Below, piece by piece: positions 6,500 through 14,895 of a stretch of DNA of 28,754 nucleotides (position 1 is the first letter of the stretch; each line of letters starts with the position of its first letter). The notes below the pieces were generated by a model, which saw only the letters and a list, made by a program, of their open reading frames with translations, had not been told where the DNA came from and did no database searches. Position numbers and translations under genes: made by a program. This stretch comes from an uncultured Alphaproteobacteria bacterium. GTDB taxonomy: Bacteria > Pseudomonadota > Alphaproteobacteria > CAAHEQ01 > UBA3637. Where the stretch lies: positions 1 through 28,754 of the forward strand of contig CALARE010000082.1 of NCBI GenBank assembly GCA_937888725.1. The letters run 5' to 3'.

Positions 6500-6937
6500 A
6501 TGAAAATTTTATTAATAAATGGCGTTAATTTAAATATGCTTGGCACCCGTGAGGTTGAAAAATATGGCACAACGACACTCACAGATATTGAAGATCAGCT
6601 TGTTTCTTATGCAAAAGAAAAAAACGTAACTCTTGATACATATCAAAGCAATTATGAAGGGGCTTTGGTTGAAAAAATTCATCAATCTCTTGGACTTTAC
6701 GATGGTATTATTATAAATGCTGGTGCTTACACACATACCAGTATCGCAATTAGAGATGCCCTTCTCACGGTTCAAATTCCAACTGTTGAAGTTCATATTA
6801 CCAATGTATATAAAAGAGAAAATTTTCGTCATCATTCTATGTTATCCGACGTTTGTCTTGGTGTTGTTGCTGGTTTTGGCAAAATGAGCTATCAGATGGC
6901 TCTTGATGGCTTAATTACCCATATTCAACGAACTTAA
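6500..6937 (+). CDS. aroQ: type II 3-dehydroquinate dehydratase
   Basis: This enzyme converts 3-dehydroquinate to 3-dehydroshikimate, the third step of the shikimate pathway to aromatic amino acids, in the cytoplasm. The 145-residue length is normal for the dodecameric type II family. Diagnostic blocks are all present: NLNMLGTRE (10-18) with R17, catalytic Tyr22 in KYG, QSNYEG (49-54), INAGAYTHTSIAIRDAL (72-88), and EVHITN..KRENFR (97-110) with H99 and R106. One small change is Ala for the usual Pro or His after N73. It has its own promoter and no operon partner. It converges with the long ankyrin gene, leaving 17 bases and no visible terminator between them. Confidence 0.96.
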   Translation: MKILLINGVNLNMLGTREVEKYGTTTLTDIEDQLVSYAKEKNVTLDTYQSNYEGALVEKIHQSLGLYDGIIINAGAYTHTSIAIRDALLTVQIPTVEVHITNVYKRENFRHHSMLSDVCLGVVAGFGKMSYQMALDGLITHIQRT

Positions 6938-6954
6938 AAATATAATTGGTTTGA

Positions 6955-9729
6955 TTATCCGACCTGTTTTATATCCCGTTGGACAAAGGAGATTGCGTCT
7001 CCTTGCTCTTGAACTGATGCACCAGATTGAGCAAGCGTTTGTACCACATCTGGGGCCTTTTTATCCCCCGTTTCTTGTGCCAACGCATCATTTGACATCT
7101 GATTACCGTTTTTATCAGAGGAATTTAACAATCCCTCTTTTAACGGATGATTTTTTGATGTTAATATCGCTAGTTTCAAATTTGGTTGCTTTTCTAAGTG
7201 GTCATTCAATAACGCAACATGTTTCTCGCTTTTCATCAAAATTGCAATTCCTTTTGCGTCAGAGGCCAGCAACAATTCATTTAACGCTACCTTATTTTGC
7301 CCTTGCTCAAGAGCCACCATTAAAGGGGTTTTCCCTGATTGATTTACCTGATTTGTATCAACCCCATGTTGAATCAACGCCCGCGTCATCAATTGGTTAT
7401 GCACACAAAGATGCAAAGCATTTGATCCATCTTTGGCCGTTTTTTGAATATCAACCCCTTGTTCAATCAATGCATCTACAGCAGACATATTCCCTGTTTC
7501 AACCGCAACTAAAAAAGCATTTTTCCCTTGGACATTTTCTTGCGTAATGTCTAATTTCCCGCTTTTTATCATATCATCGACTAACGCTTGCCCTAAAAGA
7601 TGTTTATTCCTTTCCTTTTCAGTATAGTGTCTAATTGAGCCATTCCCTAAGTAATACTCTTTTGTCGCCTCCTCTGGTGCCAACTGTTTTAAAATAGACA
7701 TAAAAGTCGTATCCTTTGTACTCCCATTTATCCCATTGATATTGTTTTTCCCTTCTTTATAAAGGACAAAGGCAACCGCCATATTCCCCTTTGCCACCGC
7801 CATCCCAAGGGCGGTATCATAAGGGGTATAGTGCGTATTATGATTCAAATCGTTATAATTGCCTTGAATATTCTTTGTGACATCATCCCCTCGTTCAATC
7901 AAAGCTTGCATCGCCCTTGCATCGCCCCGTTCGATTACCGTATACACCGTATCATCTGAACGAAGTCCCGTTGATGCACTCTTTGTAATGGGGCGAACAA
8001 TTCCTGATATGTATGCGAGTGGATCTTTTCGATAGGTGTCATACGAGATTGCCTCTTCAACCAATCTTGTATCAAGATCCAATTTTTCCAGCATCCAATT
8101 GCTCGCATTGACTATCCCTTTATTAATACCTTTCCCCATGTTAAACTCTTTTTCGCCCAAATACGTGAGTGTTTCAGCAATGTTGATTAAGCCATCTTCC
8201 CCCGCTTCAATTGTTTTAGTCATATACTCTTGAGAGGTATGAGCACCTTCATATCTTTCTTGCACCGCCTCTTTTGAAACTTCATATAAAGCCTCAGCCG
8301 TTTCTTTTGGATGAAGAACAATTTGAACCCCGCCTTCTAACGTTTCCTCAATTATTTTTTGGAACCGAAGTTCCGTCACATCGTCGATGAACTCTTTTGT
8401 CCCTTTAGGGTCAAATGCAGGTACCACAGCGATTGAAGCCGCCCCGCCAACTTTTGCCACTTTTCCCACAAATCGCCCCGCTTTAAGAACGCTCTTTCCC
8501 CCTTTTATGTTGGAAATTTTATCAACAGCTCCTTGTTTTACCGTATGAATAGCATTATTAACATGATACACACCCTCAACCAGCGCCTCTGTCGCTTTTG
8601 TGGCTTTTTTCCCCGCTTGTTTGATAAGATCTTTCATTTTTGAAGTAGCTTGCTCTGATGCTGACGGCTCAAGTAAGTCATTAATCAAGGGCTCAAAATC
8701 ATTCATAGAATATTTTGTTAAAATGTCATCAGCGAATGATTGACGCGTTAGATTTTCTCTTTGCACTTTTCGTGCTTCAGCGTCAATTGCTCTTTGTTTA
8801 TCAATTTCAATATGCCGTTGCTCAAAATAAGGCCCAGCTTCAGGCGCATCGAGATACATAACCGACGTATCCCTTTGAAACGCTTTAACCCCAAGAGCGT
8901 TTAATTCTCTTGTTTGAAGTTCTGCCTCAGTCCTAAATTTATCATACAAAGAGGGATTGATATCATAATCACAAAGGTGAATTTGAAAATTCTTCCACAC
9001 AGATTTATCATTTTGAAGTCCCATCTGTTTTAAAAAATCATCCGCCTTTGTTTTATCATAACAAACAATCGTTGAACCATGTGAGGCAAACTTAACATTC
9101 GCATACCGCATCATATCTTTAACGTGCTGAGCCTCCTTTGGCGTATCAAGGACAAAATAATCAAATTCACCCTCAATCCCCGATTTTTGAACAAATTCTC
9201 TCGTCCAACGCTCATTTTTAAAGTCAGAAACACGCACTTGCGTGGCAATTTTGTATACCGTCGATGTATTTTCTGCACTTGCATAATAATTGAGAGAATA
9301 AACCTTCTTTTTCCCATCCAAGTTCGTTGTTACCTTAACAGGAACCCCCTCTTTTTGTAACTTTTGAGCTGTTACCTTTGCTTGAACGGGGTTATCAAAA
9401 TCAATTTGATTGATATGGACAACATCATTTAATAAAACCTTGCCATCATGAAGCGCCCCCAATTCTTTTAACAAACTTGTGGCCTTTGTTGCATCAAAAA
9501 GGATATATCGCCCAGCATGAGCACGAACAGTTACCCCACATCTTCTTAAATTATGTATAAAAGGAGAAAGACCTGGATCTGCTTTTATCCCCGCAACGGG
9601 ATAAGGTATATTCTCACTTGTTGCCAGCAATTTGTTATGCGTCTTATTCTTCAACATATCAAGAAAGACATCCCCTTCTTGATTGGTATCCAAATTTGGC
9701 ATATCCGTTTCATTTTTGTATTCAGGCAT
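6955..9729 (-). CDS. large multi-region ankyrin protein (924 aa)
   Basis: The N-terminal part contains a duplicated unit of about 55 residues. Copy 1 (about 60-113) has GVTVRAHAGRYILFDATKA and copy 2 (about 205-260) has ANVKFASHGSTIVCYDKTKA. Each is followed by a Leu-rich helix and a ..NPS/DNP ending. A weaker third copy is near 278-300. The middle (about 360-590) is helical, Ala/Gly/Lys-rich, with a short apolar stretch near 422-437 that is too weak to call a membrane segment. Ankyrin repeats run from about 593 to 815 (for example KDGSNALHLCVHNQLMTRAL and QSGKTPLMVALEQG). The tail is polar. No catalytic motif was recognised. The ribosome site is AGGGGGG. The promoter carries a long dyad over its -35. 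An effector or scaffold role is inferred only from the repeats. Confidence 0.85.
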   Translation of the reverse strand: MPEYKNETDMPNLDTNQEGDVFLDMLKNKTHNKLLATSENIPYPVAGIKADPGLSPFIHNLRRCGVTVRAHAGRYILFDATKATSLLKELGALHDGKVLLNDVVHINQIDFDNPVQAKVTAQKLQKEGVPVKVTTNLDGKKKVYSLNYYASAENTSTVYKIATQVRVSDFKNERWTREFVQKSGIEGEFDYFVLDTPKEAQHVKDMMRYANVKFASHGSTIVCYDKTKADDFLKQMGLQNDKSVWKNFQIHLCDYDINPSLYDKFRTEAELQTRELNALGVKAFQRDTSVMYLDAPEAGPYFEQRHIEIDKQRAIDAEARKVQRENLTRQSFADDILTKYSMNDFEPLINDLLEPSASEQATSKMKDLIKQAGKKATKATEALVEGVYHVNNAIHTVKQGAVDKISNIKGGKSVLKAGRFVGKVAKVGGAASIAVVPAFDPKGTKEFIDDVTELRFQKIIEETLEGGVQIVLHPKETAEALYEVSKEAVQERYEGAHTSQEYMTKTIEAGEDGLINIAETLTYLGEKEFNMGKGINKGIVNASNWMLEKLDLDTRLVEEAISYDTYRKDPLAYISGIVRPITKSASTGLRSDDTVYTVIERGDARAMQALIERGDDVTKNIQGNYNDLNHNTHYTPYDTALGMAVAKGNMAVAFVLYKEGKNNINGINGSTKDTTFMSILKQLAPEEATKEYYLGNGSIRHYTEKERNKHLLGQALVDDMIKSGKLDITQENVQGKNAFLVAVETGNMSAVDALIEQGVDIQKTAKDGSNALHLCVHNQLMTRALIQHGVDTNQVNQSGKTPLMVALEQGQNKVALNELLLASDAKGIAILMKSEKHVALLNDHLEKQPNLKLAILTSKNHPLKEGLLNSSDKNGNQMSNDALAQETGDKKAPDVVQTLAQSGASVQEQGDAISFVQRDIKQVG

Positions 9730-9772
9730 ACAAAAATCCCCCTATCCCTTCTAAACAGAACCCACTTATTTT

Positions 9773-9812
9773 AGGATATCACAGAATAACCCTTTTGTCA
9801 AAGGGGTTATTC
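9773..9812 (-). promoter_or_regulatory. promoter with 29-bp operator-like dyad for the 924-aa gene
   Basis: On the minus strand, TTGACA (9801-9796) and TATCCT (9778-9773) are exactly 17 bp apart. A dyad with arms 9784-9796 and 9800-9812 (GAATAACCC..GGGTTATTC outer arms, one T-G pair) is centred on the -35. No T run follows on either strand, which argues for an operator rather than a terminator of the upstream gene. Confidence 0.68.
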
Positions 9813-9886
9813 ACCTTCAAACCTGATTGGAGGGGGATTTACTTTATCTCACCAACTTATAAACGCTTTGTTCAATTTTTGGCAAG

Positions 9887-10696
9887 CTAGATACCTCTAT
9901 ATCTTCTTATCCTATGCATACGAGAGGTTGTTTTTGGTGTTTGGGTTGTAATTTTCACCCCCTCTTGAGACGCATTTTTAGATACTGATGGAACATTCGC
10001 CTCCCCCAGAACTTCTGAGGATATCTTTTCTGAGGCATATTTTCTTCTAAGGCGTCTTAAACGACTAAATAAACTTTCTGATTTTTCCATTTTAACAGAA
10101 GAAATCTGTTGGCTTCTTGTTGACAATTCATTACTCAAAAAATCATATGTACAACCCTCTAATTTTTTTGCCTTCACATAGTCTATAACAGAAAGCCCCT
10201 CTTTTTGAAGGGATAAAAGCTCATTTATTCCAACTTGAGCCACAATGTCTTTGAGTAATTTCCCCAAAGCATTTCCCACACGATATAAACTGCGTACATA
10301 CTGAGATTTTGTTAAAATCGCGTGTCTTTCTACTATCCAAAAAACAAGATGATCCCCATTAGAAGCTTTTAAATTACGCCATTCACTCTTAAAATTTGGA
10401 TCTTTAACAATATCATAAAAAATACCATAAGACTTCGTTTCATAACTGCCGGGATTACCAAAACTAAGATGCTTTGTTATAAGAGATACCTTTTCATTTA
10501 AACTTTTCGCATCCTTAAGATAGTCCTCCCAAGTGAACGGTTTATCTTTAGATTCCTCCTCAAGCATAGTCTGTTCACATCTACGATCACAATCCGTTAG
10601 ATTATATTTTAACTTCTTATCCCTAAGACGGTTAGGTTTCTTTGGTTGAGAATTATCCTCTTTATTACGCTTATTCCGATCAAACTGCTTAGTCAT
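9887..10696 (-). CDS. hypothetical basic protein (269 aa)
   Basis: I do not recognise this family. The first 45 residues are rich in Lys, Arg and Asn and look disordered. A central region (about 55-200) is predicted helical, with segments such as SLITKHLSFGNPGSYETKS and SLYRVGNALGKLLKDIV. The C-terminal third is again basic, with LFSRLRRLRRKYASE near 209-223 and an Arg-rich end (MHRIRRYRGI). There is no signal peptide or membrane span. The ribosome site AAGGAG, six bases before ATG 10696, lies inside a 10-bp palindrome. It follows the 107-residue gene by 87 bases on the same strand. The basic tails suggest nucleic-acid binding or a secreted effector, but that is speculation. Confidence 0.75.
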   Translation of the reverse strand: MTKQFDRNKRNKEDNSQPKKPNRLRDKKLKYNLTDCDRRCEQTMLEEESKDKPFTWEDYLKDAKSLNEKVSLITKHLSFGNPGSYETKSYGIFYDIVKDPNFKSEWRNLKASNGDHLVFWIVERHAILTKSQYVRSLYRVGNALGKLLKDIVAQVGINELLSLQKEGLSVIDYVKAKKLEGCTYDFLSNELSTRSQQISSVKMEKSESLFSRLRRLRRKYASEKISSEVLGEANVPSVSKNASQEGVKITTQTPKTTSRMHRIRRYRGI

Positions 10697-10702
10697 AAAA
10701 AA

Positions 10703-10730
10703 CTCCTTATATCAAAAAAAATATAAGGAG
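10703..10730 (-). promoter_or_regulatory. palindrome that buries the ribosome site of the 269-aa gene
   Basis: CTCCTTATAT (10703-10712) and ATATAAGGAG (10721-10730) form a perfect 10-bp stem with an 8-base loop that is U-rich on the minus strand. The 3' arm of the minus-strand RNA contains the AAGGAG ribosome site, so the 5' arm acts as anti-Shine-Dalgarno sequence in any transcript starting upstream. Confidence 0.65.
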
Positions 10731-10759
10731 ATGGTATCACAAAAAACATTATTTGACAA
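10731..10759 (-). promoter_or_regulatory. candidate promoter of the 269-aa gene
   Basis: On the minus strand, TTGTCA (10759-10754) and TACCAT (10736-10731) are 17 bp apart, with TG one base before the -10. The -10 is poor and the call is tentative. The start would fall near 10724, inside the 5' arm of the palindrome at 10703-10730. Confidence 0.4.
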
Positions 10760-10783
10760 TTATTTTTTACAAATCAAAAAAAA

Positions 10784-11107
10784 TTAATCACCATTAGACC
10801 TTGACCCATATTTTTGACGCAAACGGATTAAATTGGCATCAGCTCCTGGATGACGAGCCAAAATCTCCGCCTCTTGCGAAGCGTATTTTGACCTGCTCAT
10901 CTTTTCAAAAGCCTCCTCAATGGTCAAATTCTTACTCTTTAACTCATCCATAAAAGATTCACGCCAATGCGAACAACCAATATCCAAATGCTGGTAATAC
11001 CTAAAATACAAATTACTGATAAACGGATCATCATGGCAATCATCCAAGTGTTGGGACAGCTCTTTCACATCTGGACGCATATCGTTTGTATCATTCACAT
11101 CACTCAT
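10784..11107 (-). CDS. hypothetical small charged protein (107 aa)
   Basis: No family is recognised. The protein is hydrophilic and probably helical. It has an Asp-rich N-terminus (SDVNDTNDMRPDVKEL), an aromatic segment (NLYFRYYQHLD, about 32-42) and a Leu/Arg-containing C-terminus ending RLRQKYGSRSNGD. Short similarities to the next gene's RLRRKYASE are too weak to call homology. The start is supported by GGAG seven bases upstream, with a clean promoter behind it. It is the first gene of the minus-strand group and is divergent from the HExxH pair. Confidence 0.75.
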   Translation of the reverse strand: MSDVNDTNDMRPDVKELSQHLDDCHDDPFISNLYFRYYQHLDIGCSHWRESFMDELKSKNLTIEEAFEKMSRSKYASQEAEILARHPGADANLIRLRQKYGSRSNGD

Positions 11108-11143
11108 AATTTATCTCCATATTTATCATCTAATATAAAGAAC

Positions 11144-11172
11144 AGTATACCGCTCATTTGATTAATTGTCAA
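11144..11172 (-). promoter_or_regulatory. promoter of the 107-aa gene
   Basis: On the minus strand, TTGACA (11172-11167) and TATACT (11149-11144) are exactly 17 bp apart. Together with the plus-strand promoter at 11200-11228 it forms a compact divergent regulatory region. Confidence 0.75.
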
Positions 11173-11199
11173 TATTTTTTTATATTTGTTTGATATTTG

Positions 11200-11228
11200 T
11201 TGAGAATAATTATTTTTTATGCTATAAT
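11200..11228 (+). promoter_or_regulatory. extended -10 promoter giving a leaderless mRNA
   Basis: TTGAGA at 11200-11205 and TATAAT at 11223-11228 have 17 bp between them and TGC before the -10 (TGnTATAAT). The expected start site is about 11235, one base before the ATG at 11236, and no ribosome site is present. Confidence 0.75.
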
Positions 11229-11235
11229 AATCCTT

Positions 11236-12873
11236 ATGAAAAACAAAAAAAACACATCTTTTACAGATTTAATTAATCTGATTGCAAAAACCAGCTTGTG
11301 GGAAAATGCCTCATCAGGCATGACAATCAATTGTTCAGATTTTAGTGATAAAACGCTTAAAGATGCTTATTTATTTTTTAAAAAACAAGGAATTAATCTT
11401 TTAATTTTTACCACGCAAGAAAAAGATCAAAAATCATATCTTTATCTTAGCAAACGTGACTTTGACATTTGGCAAGAAAGTGTTCACTTATTCCCCACTC
11501 AACAAAATTTTTTAATGGATATTCAGCTTTACAATCCCTTAACAAATACAGATTGGCAGTATCTTTATGACCACACACATTTTAAAACAGATGCAGTAAC
11601 AGCAATAAAGAAAACTGATTTTTTGAACATGCTTTACAAAACAAGCCTGCGTTCCCCCCTGGCCTGTCGTGTGTTAAATGAATTTATCTTGCTTAGCAAA
11701 ACACAAAACTTAAACGAACAACCTTTTTCTTTAACAATTGATTTTACGCAAAAAGCAATTGAGAACCTCATTAACAATAAAGCTCTTGGAATGGCGACGC
11801 TTCAGGACAATGCACCATACATTCAACTCAAAAGACAGCCATATGTATCCCTACAAACCATTACCAGAACTTTTTTTCATGAACTCAGGCACATTGTACA
11901 GATCTATCTGTCATTAAACTTAGCACATATCCCTCATTTTAGGTATTCAAATAATAATATTTCTTACGTTGTTGCTCGTCACGCTATTGAGGCCGAGGCA
12001 AAGGCTTATGAAAAACTTATTTCAAAAGAGGACAAGCCTGATGTGCAAGCCATATTTTACCATCATATGGATAAGTTGCTTAAAAAGTGTGCTAAAACAA
12101 ACACACTTACAATCCCCTATCAACAAGGCTTAACGCCCGCACAAAAAATGGCCGCCACGCTTAAATTTATTCATATCGAAGCATATGAGCACTCGATGCA
12201 AACACTTTGCGATTGCCTTCTTTCCAAATCAAAATTAGCCCTTTATCACGTTTTAAATAAAAAAGGGATTCACCTAAGCACCCAAAATTTTAATAAATTA
12301 GCACATGATGTTGAACAGTGGCGAACCTATTATTTTTCACAAAATTTAATGCCCATTATTAACGCATCACAACCTATTGTCCCGACATATAATACAAATC
12401 AGATTGAACATTTGTGGTTTCATCAAACAGGCTTAACCCTAAACCTCAAAGCAACGGATATTTTTTCACGCTCTATTTTAGAGCAAGTTGGTCTTCCTCA
12501 TTTAATTTACACGCCTTCAACCGCTAAAAAACCATCCTATCGCTTTATTTATCAAGGGATTGAGAATACACCTAACAATATTTTCAAGTTATTTAGAGAG
12601 CGTTCCTATCAATGTATTCAAAAAATTTATACCACACTCTGTCAAAAAAATCCCATTTTACCAACCATAAATCCCAATGAAAATGAGCGTTGTTTGTGTT
12701 ACAAACTCGTGCAGGCAATTGAAAGTATGCAAAAAGGAAAAACAATTCAACAAGTCTTAACAATGCTCGACTATAATTTAGAGGACCAATTCACACCTAT
12801 CTCTTTTTCAAAGGATAAATCTACCTCCGTTTTAAAAATGCAAAATCAAGCAAAAGCAAACGAGCGAATTTAA
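11236..12873 (+). CDS. HExxH metallopeptidase-like protein, copy 1
   Basis: The 545-residue product has FFHELRHIVQ at about 213-222, which gives the zinc-type motif H215-E216-L217-R218-H219. An acidic helix IEAEAKAYE (251-259) offers E252 or E254 as third ligand, as in gluzincin-like peptidases. The segment before it, GMATLQDNAPYIQL, is shared with the next gene. The C-terminal half (about 390-480, with QIEHLWFHQTG and HLIYTPS) is also shared and is of unknown function. There is no signal peptide. I chose ATG 11236. A longer frame from a TTG at 11197 would run through the -10 box. The promoter places the RNA start at the ATG. It is followed 12 bases later by its paralog. Confidence 0.78.
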   Translation: MKNKKNTSFTDLINLIAKTSLWENASSGMTINCSDFSDKTLKDAYLFFKKQGINLLIFTTQEKDQKSYLYLSKRDFDIWQESVHLFPTQQNFLMDIQLYNPLTNTDWQYLYDHTHFKTDAVTAIKKTDFLNMLYKTSLRSPLACRVLNEFILLSKTQNLNEQPFSLTIDFTQKAIENLINNKALGMATLQDNAPYIQLKRQPYVSLQTITRTFFHELRHIVQIYLSLNLAHIPHFRYSNNNISYVVARHAIEAEAKAYEKLISKEDKPDVQAIFYHHMDKLLKKCAKTNTLTIPYQQGLTPAQKMAATLKFIHIEAYEHSMQTLCDCLLSKSKLALYHVLNKKGIHLSTQNFNKLAHDVEQWRTYYFSQNLMPIINASQPIVPTYNTNQIEHLWFHQTGLTLNLKATDIFSRSILEQVGLPHLIYTPSTAKKPSYRFIYQGIENTPNNIFKLFRERSYQCIQKIYTTLCQKNPILPTINPNENERCLCYKLVQAIESMQKGKTIQQVLTMLDYNLEDQFTPISFSKDKSTSVLKMQNQAKANERI

Positions 12874-12885
12874 ACAAGGGATATC

Positions 12886-14517
12886 ATGAGCGATAAAAAA
12901 ACACAAGAATTATCAACTCTTTTTAACTTAATAACAAACACAAGCAACTGGAAAGATATTCATAATTCTGGCAAAATAATTGATTTAAGCTGGGCTTCAA
13001 CAAGTTCCATTTCAGATATTCAATCTTTTTTAAAATCTTTGCAATTAACACCCCTTATTTTTACCAAACAAAAAAAAGAAAAAAAACATCTATACCTTTA
13101 CTTAAATAACGCCCATTTTAAAGTATTAGAAGATGGTATCCAACACCAAAATAGCACCCAAAATTTATATAAATATAATCAACTTTATCAATCATTGACG
13201 GATAAGGAGTGGGAAAAACTATCTAAACTTACCACCCTTTATATCGGTGAGAATAAAAAATCTAACACCATTAAAAGGTATCTTTTTAAACATATCAAAA
13301 AACACACAACAAATTCCCCAATCGCTTGGTTCTTAATAAATGAATTTTTGCGTCATTACCCTTCTGATAAAACACATCCAACAGATACACTTTCAATTGA
13401 TGTATCCATTAGCGGAGCACAAACTTTAAATCAAGCAAAAGCCAATGGAATGGCGAGTTTTAAAGAAAATAAGGGCTATATATTATTAATGCCAGCTCTT
13501 TTTTTTGATCCACAAATTGTTTCTATTTTCTTTCATGAATTAAGGCATATTATCCAACGGTTTCATCTTTATCCCACATTCAAAAGCAATGACCTAGAAT
13601 CTGGCGGATTATATAATGCAATTCATGCTATGGTAACAGAAGCCGAAGCACTCGCTTATGAGTTACTCGTTTTAAAAGAAAAGAACAGACCTGTCAGCGA
13701 AATCTTTCAATTCCATAAAAAAAACTTAATCAAAAAAATCATTTCAACACCGCAAAAAGAACTTCCCTTTGAGCCCAATCTAACAGCTGAGCAAAAAATC
13801 ACCGCCACACTCAGATTGATAGAAATTGAAACACATGAAAACACATTAAACACCCTTTGCAAATGTTATCTTTCAAAATCAAATTTAGACCTGTATCTCA
13901 CATTAAAAAATGACAATATCGAATTAAAAAGCAAGGATTTTAACTTCTTGTCTAAATTGGTTCAAAACTGGCATAATTATTATTTAAGAAATATATTACT
14001 CCCCATGATAAAAGAGAATATCCCTCAAAAAATACCCGATTTTAACCCATATATACTCGAACACTTATGGTATTTTAAAACAGGTCGTAGGCTGAACCTC
14101 AATCCGCAAGCCCTCTTTTCTTATCAACTAACAGAAGAACTTAGCATACAACACCTTATTTATGGACCCAACAAAATCCCCTCAAAACCTTATTATAAGC
14201 ATATATATAAAGGTATTAATGATATTCCCGATAACATTGATATCTTGTTAAAAGAAAAAAAATATTTCTTAATTAAAAGTATGTATCAACAATTATGTGA
14301 AAAAAATCCTCTGTTACCAAAATCAATTCAATTAGAAAATAAGGATAAACAAGCCCTTATTTATATAAAAGCAATTAAAAAGATGAAACAAGGAGCCCCC
14401 TTTTGCTCTGTTTTAGAAACGCTGAGATACTGTCTAGATATTCCCTTTAAATTGATTAAAAAAGATAAAAAATTAAAAGATATTTTTATCAATACAATAT
14501 CTTGTCATCAAAAATAA
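12886..14517 (+). CDS. HExxH metallopeptidase-like protein, copy 2
   Basis: The 543 residues are collinear with the preceding 545-residue protein. FFHELRHIIQ gives H217-E218-L219-R220-H221, and TEAEALAYE (251-259) gives the possible third ligand. NGMASFKENKGYILL replaces the matching block of copy 1, and ILEHLWYFKTG, HLIYGPN and CEKNPLLP recur in the C-terminal half. Divergence is substantial outside these blocks, so the duplication is old, yet the metal-binding set is kept in both. The start has AAGGGA upstream, unlike copy 1. The two genes form a bicistronic unit with no clear terminator behind it. Peptidase activity is inferred from the motif, and targets are unknown. Confidence 0.78.
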   Translation: MSDKKTQELSTLFNLITNTSNWKDIHNSGKIIDLSWASTSSISDIQSFLKSLQLTPLIFTKQKKEKKHLYLYLNNAHFKVLEDGIQHQNSTQNLYKYNQLYQSLTDKEWEKLSKLTTLYIGENKKSNTIKRYLFKHIKKHTTNSPIAWFLINEFLRHYPSDKTHPTDTLSIDVSISGAQTLNQAKANGMASFKENKGYILLMPALFFDPQIVSIFFHELRHIIQRFHLYPTFKSNDLESGGLYNAIHAMVTEAEALAYELLVLKEKNRPVSEIFQFHKKNLIKKIISTPQKELPFEPNLTAEQKITATLRLIEIETHENTLNTLCKCYLSKSNLDLYLTLKNDNIELKSKDFNFLSKLVQNWHNYYLRNILLPMIKENIPQKIPDFNPYILEHLWYFKTGRRLNLNPQALFSYQLTEELSIQHLIYGPNKIPSKPYYKHIYKGINDIPDNIDILLKEKKYFLIKSMYQQLCEKNPLLPKSIQLENKDKQALIYIKAIKKMKQGAPFCSVLETLRYCLDIPFKLIKKDKKLKDIFINTISCHQK

Positions 14518-14569
14518 AATAAAAAATACATTTAAATTCAACATATTAATTTAATTGTCCATCTTTTTG

Positions 14570-14598
14570 TTGATTTTTCTTTAAAAATGGTGTATAAT
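14570..14598 (+). promoter_or_regulatory. promoter of the 71-aa gene
   Basis: TTGATT at 14570-14575 and a consensus TATAAT at 14593-14598 are exactly 17 bp apart. The leader of about 25 bases contains TAGGAGGT (14619-14626). Confidence 0.75.
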
Positions 14599-14630
14599 AA
14601 ACTTAATTATTCCAGTTATAGGAGGTTACA

Positions 14631-14846
14631 ATGACAAAGACACTTTCAGATTTATATCAAGAATATCCCGAACATTTTGCCTCAGGGGTTCAAAACACCC
14701 ATCAAGACGTTATCAAAGCTGTTCAAGCACGTTATCCTGATTTCAAAGAATGTTTCCCTTCTGGGCGACATAATCGTGAAAAGAAAAGAGAAATACCTAT
14801 TAATCTGCTCTTTACAAAGGCCTCTGGTGGCAGAGGGTCATTTTAA
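14631..14846 (+). CDS. hypothetical small protein (71 aa)
   Basis: No family is recognised. A predicted helical first half (TLSDLYQEYPEHFASGVQNT) is followed by QDVIKAVQARYPDF and a basic segment SGRHNREKKRE near 44-54. There is no signal or membrane segment. A near-consensus promoter and a strong AGGAGG ribosome site make this a real, probably well expressed gene despite its size. A second overlapping frame (14677-14877) lacks a ribosome site and is not taken. A hairpin follows 18 bases past the stop. Confidence 0.7.
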   Translation: MTKTLSDLYQEYPEHFASGVQNTHQDVIKAVQARYPDFKECFPSGRHNREKKREIPINLLFTKASGGRGSF

Positions 14847-14864
14847 GAAATGTTATTTTTATTA

Positions 14865-14895
14865 CAAAATGGGCTAAAAAAAACAGCCCATTTTG
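14865..14895. terminator. 11-bp hairpin after the 71-aa gene
   Basis: CAAAATGGGCT (14865-14875) and AGCCCATTTTG (14885-14895) form a perfect stem around an A-rich 9-base loop. There is no long T run on either side, so termination is likely but not typical. Confidence 0.6.

Noticed and set aside
6951..7547. 198-residue plus-strand open frame inside the 924-residue ankyrin gene
   Set aside because: It is antisense to well-formed ankyrin repeats, with no ribosome site or promoter. It is a by-product of codon bias.
11197..11235. TTG start giving 13 extra residues on the first HExxH protein
   Set aside because: The extension would be encoded by the promoter's -10 region, and it has no ribosome site.
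14865..14895. Insertion-sequence end or transposon remnant
   Set aside because: A single hairpin with an A-rich loop, with no transposase frame, target duplication or second copy nearby.
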